Below, in pieces: positions 1-12,434 of a stretch of DNA of 64,000 nucleotides. Position numbers and translations under genes: made by a program. Numbering within the stretch: position 1 is the first letter of the stretch; every line of letters begins with the position of its first letter. This stretch comes from Stictocephala bisonia. Taxonomy: Eukaryota; Arthropoda; Insecta; Hemiptera; Membracidae. The notes under the pieces are model-generated. The model worked only from the letters and a program-made list of their open reading frames with translations, was not told the origin of the DNA and made no database searches. The stretch covers positions 1 through 64,000 of the forward strand of contig JAQJVL010001188.1 in NCBI GenBank assembly GCA_035578905.1, written 5' to 3'.

Positions 1-943
1 ATTTTGTTTAGAAACTAATCTACAATCTGAAAACGGTTGTTAAAACAAATAAGTTAAGTATCCATATTATTGTTATCTATACATTCACCCGAGTAAAACA
101 GTTAATCAGTATTCTATCTGCTAACAGTCTTTGTATTCACCATCCTATTAAAGCCATCGTAGTAAAATAAATAAATTTAGAAAACCAACATAAATGGATT
201 AAACTTAGCCTATTTGATATAATCTGAGGTAATTTAGGAATAAACCTGAATATTTAGCTTTTATTAATCTGAAGTTTTATGAATTTGAATCATATGAATG
301 ATTAGCAAAAATAATTTTAAAATACTTAGGCTTTACTCACGTTTGTATATACCTTATTAAATAAAAAATTTAAATTAGCTGTTTTAAACTGGTATTTTAT
401 CACGAAAATGAAAAGCAGTTTTGAATGAAAGGTCTTTTCATCCCCCTCGTCTCGTAATATATAAAAAAACCTTAATACTCATGTGCAATAATGTTCATAT
501 AAATGACTATGTGATAGTATTGTACTAATACCATACTCTTGATACTTATTGACAGCCTCTTGCCACCAACAGGTACAGATATAAGGCCATTGAGAGAACT
601 AGATTTAATTTGCTTGTTTAAACAACAGCTGTTCGATCTAGCAAACTGTATCATCAAGGGTTGTTATACTATTTTGCATAAACTTACCACGAGTTCTAAG
701 ACAATTTCACTATAGTATATTGCTAACATAAAGATTGATGTTATATGTAACAATTTCTCAGATATTGCAGAATTAAATAGTGTAATAATTTTTATTTAAC
801 TGAAAATAGTATATTTTTTATTGTTAGAAAAATCTTAAAAATTAGACCTTGATGATAAGTGGGAGGAAAGACTAATTACGACTTTAATTCCACCTCATAA
901 AGTAAATAGATTTTCAATTTCATAACTACAAGACCTTATTAAG
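1..943. other. AT-rich DNA, nothing recognised
   Basis: No convincing exon, repeat or RNA gene was seen. The only open frames are short and have no family resemblance. Confidence 0.5.
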
Positions 944-1165
944 GGTCATACAGCTTTACGTGGAATCCAGACCACATATTATTGGTCTGATTGTCAGATA
1001 AGGATAAGCCTACCAATATCTGACTACCACCCAACACGGACACCCCAGCCTTCTGATCATGTCGATGGCAACCGTCGAGTAGACGTCGTTTCAGTATTAA
1101 GAGGACTGATTTAGTTAACACGTATAATCTCTACAACGGTTTGTCCCCAAGTAGCTGGGTTACGA
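944..1165 (-). repeat. SINE-like family C copy (5'-truncated, diverged)
   Basis: On the minus strand this matches the ~430-bp dispersed element best seen at 12435-12868. It runs from the CCCAGCTACTTGGGG head block (1145-1160) through the GGGTGTCC core to the ACGTGGAATCC tail block. Substitutions and small indels mark it as an old copy. It encodes no protein. Confidence 0.75.
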
Positions 1166-3132
1166 GTTTGAACAATATCTTTAAGTATGTAATGCATTTG
1201 ATCTTATTACAGTTGTTGAATTATTGCTGTTATATTACAACACATATATATCATTATTACACCCCGAAGTAACACGGTAAAGCAAACAGACGAGCAACTC
1301 ATCTACACTGGCTGGGTAACTTCATGGCCCTCGGTGTCGTATTGGGTTTTATGAGTCGGATCAGCAGCAAGAATCACTAACACTATTTCAACCATGCTTA
1401 GTTGTTATTTCCAACTGATTAAACTGAAAACGTAACGTACAATTTTAAACGTAATAGAAATAACGTAGTCCGTACTAGAGATAAAATGAGGTTTTTTGAA
1501 AGCTTGCGAGGGTGTTAAGTTCGGTGTACAAAGGAATGATACATATGTACGTCTTATATACGTACGTAAATTAATAAATATGTTTTTATTGCGAGTGATT
1601 GTCATATTACGATGTTTTCAACTAAATGTTTACTACCTTTCCATTATGGACATAAGCAATTGATTATATGAGGTTTGATAGTGACGTTGTTCTAATACCT
1701 TGAGTATTACAAACTTTAATAGAAGATTAATGAATTTCTATGTCTTATGACCTATCCAACTTACGTAAGTAACATATAATTTTCATTCGTATTGTTCGAC
1801 AAAGAACGTTAGCAATAAAACAAGATGAATTTCTAACAAGGCTCTAATACAGCTTCTAAATAGCTTATTACTTAAACAATTCCAAATAAATTAAATATAA
1901 TCAAAACATACAAGATTGTTGATAAGCATACAAATATAATTAACTTTTTAACATACATTTTTATCAATAATTACGTAATAACTCAATCATTGTAGTTAAA
2001 GTAGTTTAAAGACCTGTTTATAAACAATCATTATTGTGTAATCTGTTTAGATAAGAAATCAGTTTCATTTAATTATAAGAAGCGATTTCTAATAAACTTC
2101 AAAGTTACATATATATTAACATTACAACAAAATTAGAACATTAAATACATGTAAAAAAATGTTTGTGGTAATATTTTGTAATGTTTAAGAATCATATGTA
2201 CAATACATATTGCCATTGCAAGTCTTTCTTTTTCTTTTAAGTGTGCCCGGTAGTTTTATTTTAAATAAGTTATTTTAATTTATATGATTATAGATTTATT
2301 TTTCTATGTACCTAACATTTACTATTTGAAAGTAGCTTAGAATTATACGCTTATAGAAAAAAATATAGGCAGATATACGTGACAAATACAACTGAAATTA
2401 GATAAAATAGAACAATAAGATCATTATTTACGAATAAAATGCTTTTTTATTTCTTTTCGTTGTTAGTTGAATTATATAAGGTAGAAACCTTCGAAGAAGA
2501 GCTTTTTTCATTTGTAAACTGCAATAGTAATAATTTTTATTGATCTCAGAAAAAATAGTACACATAACATTTACAAACAATATGAGAAAGCCACCACATG
2601 GACTACTGCCTGTGGGTGATGGCTGAGTTCATTCAGTTCATGAATTGGTAATAAATGATAAATACTTTACTAAAACAAAATTTTTAATACGAACAAAAAC
2701 ATTATAAAACTAAAAAAACATCGTGAAGAAGTGTAAAATTACGTATATTAATGGAAACTATCATAAACTAACATTAAAATCGAGTTAAGGAGTTGAAGAA
2801 ATGTCACTATCACTGCACACTCACACTCAAGTTCAAACACTCGAAAAAATAACACTAATAATGCTGTACGTTGCCGTTATAAGCTAACACCTCAACCAAA
2901 ACTGCTCAAGTTGCAAGAAGTTTCTCTTATTAAGTTAGTTTTAAAGTAACTCAGAGCTGCAAGTCTGTTGCCATTTTGAAAGTCAAGTTAATATACTTTT
3001 TAAAGTTTGACTTGGTAGAAAACACGCAAGTACGCTTTTGATTGTGATATTATTGACTTTTAACCTCTGGATACATAGTAATTACACTATAGTTTTATTG
3101 GTATTTACTACTTATTTTAGGCATAACTGGAG
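1166..3132. other. AT-rich DNA with a small GC-richer patch at 1263-1376
   Basis: The patch at 1263-1376 contains a CTCATCTACACT string also seen in the tails of SINE families C and D, so it may be SINE debris. The rest is featureless. No exon with good splice signals was seen. Confidence 0.4.
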
Positions 3133-3420
3133 GGATTAAGATTTTTTCCAAACAATCATAATTTTTTAGTTAAAAAAATGAAAAACATCTTAATCCGTTC
3201 AGTTAAGTCTAAAAAATGTAGTTATAAAAACCTTTAACTGTTTTATCTTGTAGTTGATTTTAAATCAGCTAAATTCACCACTTCATAAGGCCACAAGTTG
3301 TAATAAAGTGGTTAAAAATTTTGTTGTATTTTTCCTGTCTTAAGGGAAGGTACATTTAATAATTTTGATAAAAAAATCGGGAAATAATTAACTCGCCGAT
3401 AACCGAATGCACCACCTTAA
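3133..3420 (+). mobile_element. Partial foldback (TIR) element, right arm
   Basis: The segment matches the right arm of the 583-bp foldback at 17744-18326, including the ACCACCTTAA terminus. The inner part (3133-3195) forms its own hairpin from GGATTAAGAT and ATCTTAATCC. The outer left arm is missing. A SINE family C copy starts about 20 bp downstream. Confidence 0.65.
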
Positions 3421-3439
3421 CTGGGTTTAAATTTTTTGG

Positions 3440-3830
3440 CACAGTTCTGTAATGCAGCTACTTGAGAACAAAATGTTGTGAAGATTGTAGAAAATAAATT
3501 CTATGATCAGTACTCTGACATGGCGTCCACTCAATGGTTGCCATAGGGTGGCACCACTAAAGAAGTTTGGGGTGTCCATGTTTGGTGGTAGTCAGAGTCC
3601 GGACGTTGTGTAAGGAAGAAAACTAAGTATCAGCTTGTCAATTAGCTGAAAATAACACCAATACTATGTGTTTTGAATTCCACGTAAATATGTAGGTCCC
3701 TTAGTTCGACCTGGATATTGGGATATTAATAAATGGTCCTTTCTAAGCATAAAGTTACAAGACCATACACTCATATAAAGCATTCCTTCACATTCGCCAA
3801 TGTATCGCTGTTTTAATAATACGAGTATAT
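3440..3830 (+). repeat. SINE-like family C copy, near full length
   Basis: It carries the same blocks in the same order as 12435-12868: GCAGCTACTTG head, TCAATGGTTGCCAT, GGGTGTCCATGTTTGGTGGTAG, GTAGGTCCCTTAG, and the TATTAATAAATGG block before the tail. No poly-A tail or clear target duplication is visible. Confidence 0.75.
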
Positions 3831-4315
3831 TATAAATAGTAAGCTACTTAATAATGAATAATGTGTACTCAATAAAAATAAATAGGATCAATTTTAAATA
3901 ACAAATTATTACATTAATCAAATTAACATTAGAGATTGTTAAAATATTAAAGAATATTATATCGTTCACGCTGAGAGACGAGAATGTCTTATTTCCTTGC
4001 AAACGGTTGGTAAAAACACCTTCATACATTTGCATGTAGATTGGATGGACCAAAGTTGTGTTTGGTAAAACATTTGCTTTCATGTAATACAACACGAACT
4101 TCCATACATATCTTCTTTTAATATTACTGAAAAATATCTGTTAAGTACAAGTTTTACTTTGTTTTCAGATTTCTTTCTGTTGTTAACTTTCCAAACCTGA
4201 ACATTTATGATTTATAATAAATTTATTGAAAACGAATTTTAATAGTTTTCAAAAAATACATTATAGAGGACTTTTGATCAATAGGACAGTACATACTTGT
4301 AAGTAAATATATATA

Positions 4316-4362
4316 CGCAGTCCGAAGCCTTAGCCACTGAGCCACCACGCCATCACCACCAG
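4316..4362 (-). repeat. SINE B fragment (tRNA-like A-box half)
   Basis: The reverse complement reads GTGGTGGCTCAGTGGCTAAGGC, which matches the 5' end of SINE B at 49437-49592. This includes a pol III A-box-like TGGCTCAGTGG. The B-box half is absent, so the copy is 3'-truncated. Confidence 0.6.
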
Positions 4363-4570
4363 CATCTCTGCCTTCGTCCGTGCTCTGGGACTTGGGGTTT
4401 GCGGATAGTGCAGAGTACTCGTGTAGTATTACTCGTATGCACTTATGTGCACTTATAAATATAACATTGTTATTGTTCTTCACCTTCCATGTTTACATTG
4501 TTGAAAAATAACCTCTTGTGTCTAGCTGCACCGTTCTGAGCTCTCTCTTTCATATGGTAAATGGTATAAT

Positions 4571-4690
4571 AACCTAACTTAACCTAACCCAACCCAACCC
4601 AACCCAACCCAACCCAACCTAACCTAATCCAACCCAACTTAACCTAACCTAACCCAACCTAACCTAACCCAACCTAACCTAACCTAACTT
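4571..4690 (+). repeat. Interstitial telomere-type array, (CCTAA)n with CCCAA variants
   Basis: Twenty-four 5-bp units lie in perfect 5-bp register. Most are AACCT, the C-strand of the arthropod TTAGG telomere repeat. A run of consecutive AACCC units (4586-4618) gives a TTGGG variant block. Isolated AACTT and AATCC units also occur. Confidence 0.95.
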
Positions 4691-5767
4691 TTAAAGAAAA
4701 AAACGTGATACCAGCCAGTCAGTAGCGTTTAGATTTTACATTTACTTCTATAACTTACTAAACGAGTATATAATTATTCAAGACATTGTAGTAAGATTTA
4801 TTCTTTATATAAATGAAATACACGGAAATACTGATGATATGACACTGTAGAAGAAGTAGTCTGAAAATAAATGAAACGACGCTGTATAATAGTGCAGTGC
4901 TGCAGTGGAATAAACGTCCAGGTCGGGTGAATGAAATGTAACTAAACATTTGTTGAATGGGAAATGTAATATGCATGACCCAACCGTGTTGCCTCTTAAT
5001 GCAAGGCTTATATTCAGAGAAGTGCGTCATTGAAACAGTTTCTGTAACATGTCTCAATCTCCATATAAATGTGTCGCCTACTTTGCCATGTTACAGGCAA
5101 ATGTAAAAACTGTTTTTTCTTGATGCAGTATTGTTAATAGAAATAGTTTATAATTCATATTTTTTATGTTTAGCTCGTGAAGAAAAGGTCATAAAAAATA
5201 CTATAATTAAAGCGTAATAATCATTAATACGATATTACTGTAGTTAGGAAGAGTCATAATGTTGAAAACATAAAAGTAATTTAATAATCAGGTAACCTTT
5301 TTTCTGCTATGGTGTAGGACCTTTCAACATACGTATATCAGTGGGGTAAAATATCCAATAGAAATACTAGTTTACATTACCCTAAGATTTCAGATCTATA
5401 AACATTGGCATAGTTATTACAATTTATTTCAAACAGGTGATAAACACCACAAAACCTTGGCCAATTTGGTTTAAGTTGTTAAGTGTTTAACTTCCATCTT
5501 TTATGTGGATGCATATAAATATTTTTCCTTCCCTCATTACATATTTTCGATATGTTAGTTTTTTTTGTACTAAATGTTATAATCTAGAATGTTTATCACA
5601 CAAAATATTTCATGTGATCGTTATTTTTGAAGTCTGCATTGGAAGAGCATTATGCATAATATAAAAAAACTATCAGAAATAATTGAAATAATTCAGTTTT
5701 AAGACGCCGGTCGTAATATGAGAGTGATGATTGTATATGAATAGGTGTAGTCATTGTAACTAACCAA

Positions 5768-6056
5768 GTTGACTGTTCCTTAGAAAAACTCGTGTAACGA
5801 TAGCCAAAAAGCCAGTGTAACTAAGACACATGCAGTTTTACGTGGAATACAAACCAGTAGTATAATTTTCAGCTTATTGACAAGCCTGACAATCAGTTTC
5901 CATTCATTCACAACACACCCCTCCTGACTACCACCCAACTTGGACACCCAAGACTTCTCTATTTGTGTTCAAGCTGATAAAAAACATTGAGTCCACATAG
6001 GGGCAGTAATAAAAAGGTATAACATATCACCTAAAATCTCCACAACACTTCTGAAA
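5768..6056 (-). repeat. SINE-like family C copy
   Basis: Minus-strand copy. The blocks ACGTGGAAT (5840s), CTGACTACCACCCAAC, GGACACCC and the downstream CTCCACAACACTTC can be read in the expected order. The head is degraded. Confidence 0.7.
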
Positions 6057-8955
6057 ATAACAGGTTTTTATGAAGTTTTATAAATACCTCATGACTGCGA
6101 TTGTTATTATTAATTAAAACAGTTTCCATAATAATAATAATTACTAATTATAATACCATTACATTTAAATTTAGATATTTTAGTTAGATTTAGTCCGTAA
6201 CTTATTGAAAAGAAAATATCATAAAATACTTTGTGATAAAAAGCCAAGAACAAATTTCAGATGAATTTAATCCATTCGTTGAGTATGATACGGCTTTCTA
6301 TAATATCATGCATATAAATATGATCATATTACAAATCCAGACTAAAACTATAATTTTCCTTGTTTCACTACAGCAACAATATATCTTGGTTTAGGGTAGT
6401 AATAGTTAGAAAGTTTTATATCCACATAAAACCCAGCTACAATATAGTAAACAGGATCTTTGTACTTCCTTACTCCGCCAAAGTGAATATACTCACGCCA
6501 AAGTCAGATCTCATTTTGTGCTCCTGGGAATATCTAGACTTGCTTGTTCTTCCAACTTCAATTATATTGTGACCTCAGACATGTTTTAAAACTATTATTT
6601 TTTAACTCTCTGCATTTTAACCTCTAAACGTAACAAAAATTTATGAAAATCAATATTTATTTAGAATTTAATTACAGTAAGTTTATTGAAATATATATAG
6701 AGTTGTATCATAGGGATATATCTAGGAATGATATCTAGTGTGATCGTATTTATTCAGTACAATATAAATCTTAATATTTTGTAAAATACTGTTAATAAAT
6801 TTCATTTATATTAATAGAAAGAAAACTTATTAATATAGTAGTGTAAGCTGGACTAAAAAGTTAAAAGAAGAGACAATAAAAGATCTCACTCTAATCATTG
6901 TTTTGAAATAACAATGAAATGAAAATAAAGTTATTGTTTAGAAATTTTGCTTTTATAGAAATACTAAGTCCATGATAATATCTTTACATAAAGTTAATGG
7001 GAAAGATAAACATTTTATTCAGTATAACTCATTTTATATACACAGGGTGTCCCGAAAACTTAAAAAAAGCTTTGCCACATTGTTCAGTAAGGCGTTACTA
7101 ACAAATACAATATAACTATTGTCCAACTTCAACTGTGTATAAGTATTTGATTTAAAAAATATATAAATATTTAAAAAATAGTTTAAGATGTAATACTGAA
7201 ACTCGTTAAGAATGTTTTCTAAATGGAGTATCTTTTAATGAACGTTTTGATTTTCCTCTGAAATTCATTTTGAAAAGGCTTAAGTTAAACATTTATTTGC
7301 TAAGTATCTAGAAAAGCAAGGATATATTTTAATTGTCACGATTTAAAATTGAAGTTGTCAAAAAAAAAATGCAGTAAAATGTCTTTTAATTAAACAAATA
7401 ACTTTACCTAATATACTATTTTAGCTTAAACCTTTTTTTTAAATATTTAAATTTCTGTCAAAATCACTCACACAAACACATCCACAGAAGACCAATCGAG
7501 ATAAGACACCTGTTACATTGTAAAACAAGTTAGTATGGCCTGCTGAACAGTACAATGTGTTAAAGTTTGTGTAAATGGTTGTGGGGCATTCTGTAGATAC
7601 ATCATGCCTAAATAGTATCATAGCATTAAATAAGGTAAATATATTGACTTTAATTTATTAAAAAAAGAAAAATAATAAATAAGGTCAAAGAGTATAACCA
7701 AATTTGGCTGAGTGTTCCGTTTGAATAGAGAAAAATAATGCTCTTATGACATTTAATATGGAGAGGCCAAACGATAAAATACTTTACTCAGCCCTTTTCC
7801 TCATAATAAAATTACAGCTATTAGATATTTTGAATAAAAGGTTTATATATGTATATTAAAAACAAAATAAAACTAATTAAGTTCATTCTTAAAAAACCTT
7901 TTAAAATAAATCTTCAATATGCGACCAATTTACGTCCAGGTTAATTGATTTATTTAGGTGAGCCGCTTTTACCGTCGACACTTGAGACTAAGTGAAACAC
8001 CGTTAATCTCCCTCACTTAAGTGCTTGTTTGGCAAACTGCATTGCTGGGAGGAAATTTACATACCAGACACTATAAGAAGTGTTAGGTTTGAAAAAAGCT
8101 TTAATTTTGTATTTTAGATAACGAATTCTAATAAATCTTCAACAAATTAGTGTAGTCAATAATTTGTCAATACAATGAACATGTAATCTAACCATTGAAT
8201 AATACGTAAAAAGTACAGCTAATCAAAAGCCAGAGACGATACCATATATAATCACCATAAAACAACAATCATAATAAACATCTGGACAATCTAAACAATA
8301 AATCTACACATCAACATAATATGAGTTAAATGAGCAGACATTTAACCGACCTCGAAGGAAATATTTAGAGATTTGCCAATAAAAAAAAGAATAAAAGGGT
8401 TTTGTGTCAGTTAATAATTATACCAAATCTTGCTGGTAGGACTCGGATACCCCGAATTAAAGAGTTAACAGTATTAGGAAAACCTTTGGGTTCTTTGGAA
8501 CCCTGTTATAAACAAAAGATTTGGGTAAAAAATATAAATAAATTAAACAAATAAAAACGAAATCTAAAGTCATTCTCTGAACAGATCCCCATCCCTCCCA
8601 AACAGTCCCTACGTTCCATAAAAAATGAAAAAGTCCAAGCACTACCACAGGACACAGACATAGACATACACTGATCGGAAGTTAGAGACAATAAAAGGGC
8701 GGAGGTCACCTGCACGTTGAGAACTTCATCCTGAAGAAAATAGTAACATAGCCTGGAGAAGCCGCAGTGACAAAGGTGGTGTAGTTGGCTGCTTCCTTTC
8801 GGCCGCTAAGAAGGCCAAGTGGTCCACTTGGAGCTAAGAAACTGCAACGATGTGCTCAAATGTTTAAGTACAACCCACAAAAAAAACTAACAAAATATTT
8901 AAAATTAAAAGTTTACTTGAGAGAGGATATTACAAAATTAAACCTAAAATTATTA
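6057..8955. other. AT-rich DNA, one weak exon-like segment and a GC-richer patch
   Basis: ACAGGGTGTCCCGAAA at 7043-7059 resembles the start of many insect repeats, but no partner end was found. A minus-strand Cys-containing open segment at 7472-7607 has a GTGAGT donor and is listed as a finding. The patch at 8690-8870 is richer in G+C than its surroundings and was not recognised. Confidence 0.4.
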
Positions 8956-8959
8956 AAAG

Positions 8960-9345
8960 AAACTGCTAGAATAAAATAAGTCCACTAGTGGGTAACTATT
9001 TAAATTTTCACAAATATACATTACATACCAAGAAAAGAATATACAGTGTATTTCATCCTTCACTTGTCTGTCTGCATTAATCTTCTTTCTGCAACCTTCT
9101 ACACTTTGTCCTCCCATCATTCTCTGACCTCCTTCATCTTTCTCCAAGGTTATCCTCGGCAATCTATTATTTCCCATCTTCTTCACATGCCCCATCAACT
9201 GTATCCTTCTTCATTCCATTGTATCTAGTAGTGGTGTCACTTTGAACGATTCTCGGATTATTTAATTCTTTATCTCTTCTTCTAATCTTCTCTTTTCCTC
9301 ACCAGAATCGCATTTCCCTTGCCTGTAATCTACTAAAATAATTTT
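8960..9345 (-). pseudogene. LINE reverse-transcriptase C-terminal relic
   Basis: The minus strand encodes a run of the type GHVKKMGNNRLPRI, followed by a basic segment with GGQRMMGGQ and a downstream VKDEI. This order (GHV-R/K-M ... RLP ... G-R-GR) is the conserved tail of RTE- and Jockey-type non-LTR retrotransposon polyproteins, downstream of the RT domain. Upstream of GHV, a frame continuing to ~9345 gives IRESFKV and a degenerate block of the same tail, interrupted by a stop. The catalytic RT domain is absent, so this is a dead 3' fragment with no expected function. The assignment to an RTE-like element is inferred from motif order only. Confidence 0.7.
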
Positions 9346-10158
9346 ATGTCCGCTCCATAAAATAAGTTTGTTTGATAATTCATCTTGTATGAGTACACCT
9401 TTATCTTAAGTTCCTTTCCAATGTATTCCAATTTTATAATATTTTTCTTTCCAAGATTAATAAAACTGTCCAGTCTTCCATATTATATTTTTTTCTCTTC
9501 TCTTAATGTGCTCTTTTTTGTTGTTTTATTCCTTATTTTGACTAATTATTATTGTATTTAATTGAAAAGGGGTATTTAAAAATCTTTAGAAACTTAAATT
9601 TATTTTCTTACAAAAAAGGTTATATCCCATATTGTTAAATATATGGTGTACTGTGGTTACGCTGGACAACTGTGTATAAAATCCTACATAAGTGTTTATA
9701 CATGTTAAAGTTAGTGTAAAGATGTTGTGTGAGGCGCTAGAAACTTGAACCATATGTTAGTGAAACCAGGCTGAACTGTTCAAAGTTTCTATATTACAAC
9801 AACATTATGTCAACATAGTTTTGTCCCTTGTGCTTTAAAGCTACTAATTATAAAGTTTCCTCACTTTTTCTTAATGTTTTCGTTTCATTGTTGAGCGTGA
9901 AACATATGTGAACCAATACAATCGAAAAAATATTTTATAATCAAGTATATAATTAAAAAAGAATGTCTAAATGCATAGGAACAGTTTTCAATACACGTAA
10001 TGTGTTTATCAAATTGTGATATAATTGAATAAAAATGTAAAATAATTTCCTTCACAGCAGCTCTTCAGTCGGCACTAGTGGCGCAGCGCTGGGACCAAGT
10101 GGCTCCTTTCTTAGCTAAGATGAACTCAGTTTTATAACTTACATCTTTTTTCAAACAA
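9346..10158. other. Unremarkable AT-rich DNA
   Basis: A short segment at 10070-10095 (GGCACTAGTGGCGCAG) resembles the 5' end of SINE family C and may be a truncated head. Nothing else was recognised. Confidence 0.4.
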
Positions 10159-10204
10159 TAACCTTTATTCATTCACATTTATGAATTGTTCACAAACTTA
10201 ACAT

Positions 10205-10300
10205 AACCTAACCTAACCTAACCTAACCTAACCTAACCTAACTTAACCTAACCTAACCTAACCGAACCTAACCCAACCTAACCTAACCTAACCTAACCTA
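10205..10300 (+). repeat. Interstitial telomere-type array (CCTAA)n
   Basis: About 96 bp of AACCT units, with single AACTT, AACCG and AACCC variants. The orthologous place in the second duplication unit (14126-14147) has only about 22 bp. Confidence 0.95.
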
Positions 10301-11408
10301 TACTTAAGTAATCGTTCGTATTTGCTTTAAAAAACGCACAAGCTGTGTGGATATTAATATTACAGTTTGTTAGAAATATACTGTGGTATTTAAAGAAAAC
10401 TTTAATTAATCGTTTAAAGTTTATAGATCATATGAAAGAAATAACAAAAAAACGACATTAAAACCGATTAATGCACACTTTTTAATATAAATTCCATAAA
10501 GCATTGGGTATTTTCGAAAATATTTTACATAAATAAACATTATTTGGTCATTGTTGTATTCGGTCACTCATTTCAATTTAAACTGCACTTTAATTCCCTA
10601 AACAGCAATATTGAATTAAATAACTTATGATCATCAACGTTTATGACATAAATCCTTATTCACGGAACAAAAATTAACATTTTTAATGTTGTAAACTATT
10701 ATTTTTAAAACTTTGCAGTAGTAAAAGAGCTTTATTGTGTTCAACATTTATAAACCAATAAAAACAGCAAATGTTCGGATGTAAATTTTATTGCAGCTAT
10801 AAAACCGATGCCGGCCTTATTGTCGCTTACATTTACATGAACTGTATGTACGTAGAGCGTTGGATAACATCCGTTAGGCTGTTTAACGATACGGAACTAG
10901 TATTTGTTAACCTTTCTTCGGTATAGTAAAGGAGCTATAACTAATATGTACAAAGATATTCTAGTTTAACTGATAATACATTTAATTTACCGTAAATTTT
11001 TAAAGACAAGGCAAATAAAAGTAACCAGTATAATATTCCTTTTGGTCTTCTTAGAAATTTATTCTAATAAGCAATTTGTTAATATTTATGATTTATGACG
11101 AGTACGATGCATGTGTATTTACACTTACATTGGTATTGAAATATGTATAATATACAGTATGTATGTTAAATACAAATTACAATAGTGTATTGTGCTTTGA
11201 TTTATTGTTGACATTCCTTCTCACAGAGTAATGAGCATAAAGACAATTTGTTGTATGAGTTATGGGCTTTAAACCAGTTCGAGCAACAAATGCGTGACTA
11301 TAAATGTTATTGCACCTATAAAAAAGACACTAAACATTGTAATTTAAATTTACATGAATGAAATGTTTAAGGTTTGGTATAAATTTAGTTATTAAAGCTC
11401 TGTAATTG

Positions 11409-11693
11409 ATCGTTAGCGAAGTTAGTAAAAGCCCAGCTTCATAAGCTAAATGTTCTCAGTTCGATTCCAATCAGAGTTATAACAAATTTTAAAAGTGATC
11501 AGCTGATAACCAGCGGATATTCATTGTTATTGAGCTATAATTAATGGAAATTTCTAACGAATAACCGGCCTTAGTTTGTAACAACGACTACATTAACTCA
11601 TCTACACTCATCCTACTCATTCGAAATCCATATTCGCTCATATCTTGACGATCGGAATCTTAAGAATATATAAAAAAATAAATAAATAAATGA
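11409..11693 (+). repeat. SINE D, tRNA-Met-like head with A/T-rich tail
   Basis: The head (11409-11475) looks like a decayed tRNA. It has an anticodon-like loop TTCATAA (CAT, methionine) between GC-containing arms and a B-box-like AGTTCGATTCC at 11458-11468. An unrelated body follows, then a ~60-bp block (CTCATCTACACTCAT ... ATATTCGCTCATATCTTGACGATCG) shared with the tail of SINE family C. It ends in TAAAAAAATAAATAAATAAAT. Known tRNA-SINEs have this head-body-tail layout, so the SINE reading is inference from structure. Confidence 0.65.
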
Positions 11694-12434
11694 TTGTCCA
11701 GGTGCATTTAATGTAAAAATTAATGGTAGCTAGCTGTCAACATTTGTCACATTTGAGATTTATTTTATGTTTATTATTTACTTCATATGTACTTTAAATA
11801 TCATCAATACTAACTTTAAATTAAAAATCATAACGATTAGACTTTACGGTAATGTCCAAGCTAGATTCGTTTGTAACGAATATAAGGAGGCTAAATGAAA
11901 GAACTTAATGTTTATTTGCTGACTATTATTGGTATATATAGGTCATATGTAGAGTCTTATCTTCATATATGTTATCCAAAAATGGTGTAGTCACTCATCA
12001 CGAAATATCCGAATTTTTTAAGGTGCTTTAAACCTCTCCGAAGAAAATTTTCAAATCCACAATTTACAGTTTCTTCAGACTTATTGATTAAGCTATTTTG
12101 GTACTTTATATCAAAAATCTAAAAGTAATGGATTGCTAGTAAAGTGTATGAAGGCGAAATTCTTCATTTAAGTAGTACTACTGAATCAACCCTTGTATGT
12201 TTTAGTATCTATCATAATCATGGAAACGAGTTGGTAACGGAAAATATTAAAACTTATTCATTAACATTCTATCACCATTGGCAAACACATTTCAGCTATC
12301 AATATTCTGTATTTTAGGTATGGACTGGTGATAAATAATTATTTATTATTAGTTAATATATTATAATCATAACATCTAGTTATCTTATAAATATCATGGA
12401 AAGCAGCTGGACGCAGTTGTCACGGAAAATACAC

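Noticed and set aside
7043..7060. Transposon terminus ACAGGGTGTCCCGAAA
   Set aside because: No matching inverted end or target duplication was found nearby.
11409..11475. Functional tRNA-Met gene
   Set aside because: A CAT-like anticodon loop is visible, but the stems are mismatched and a SINE-like body and tail follow.
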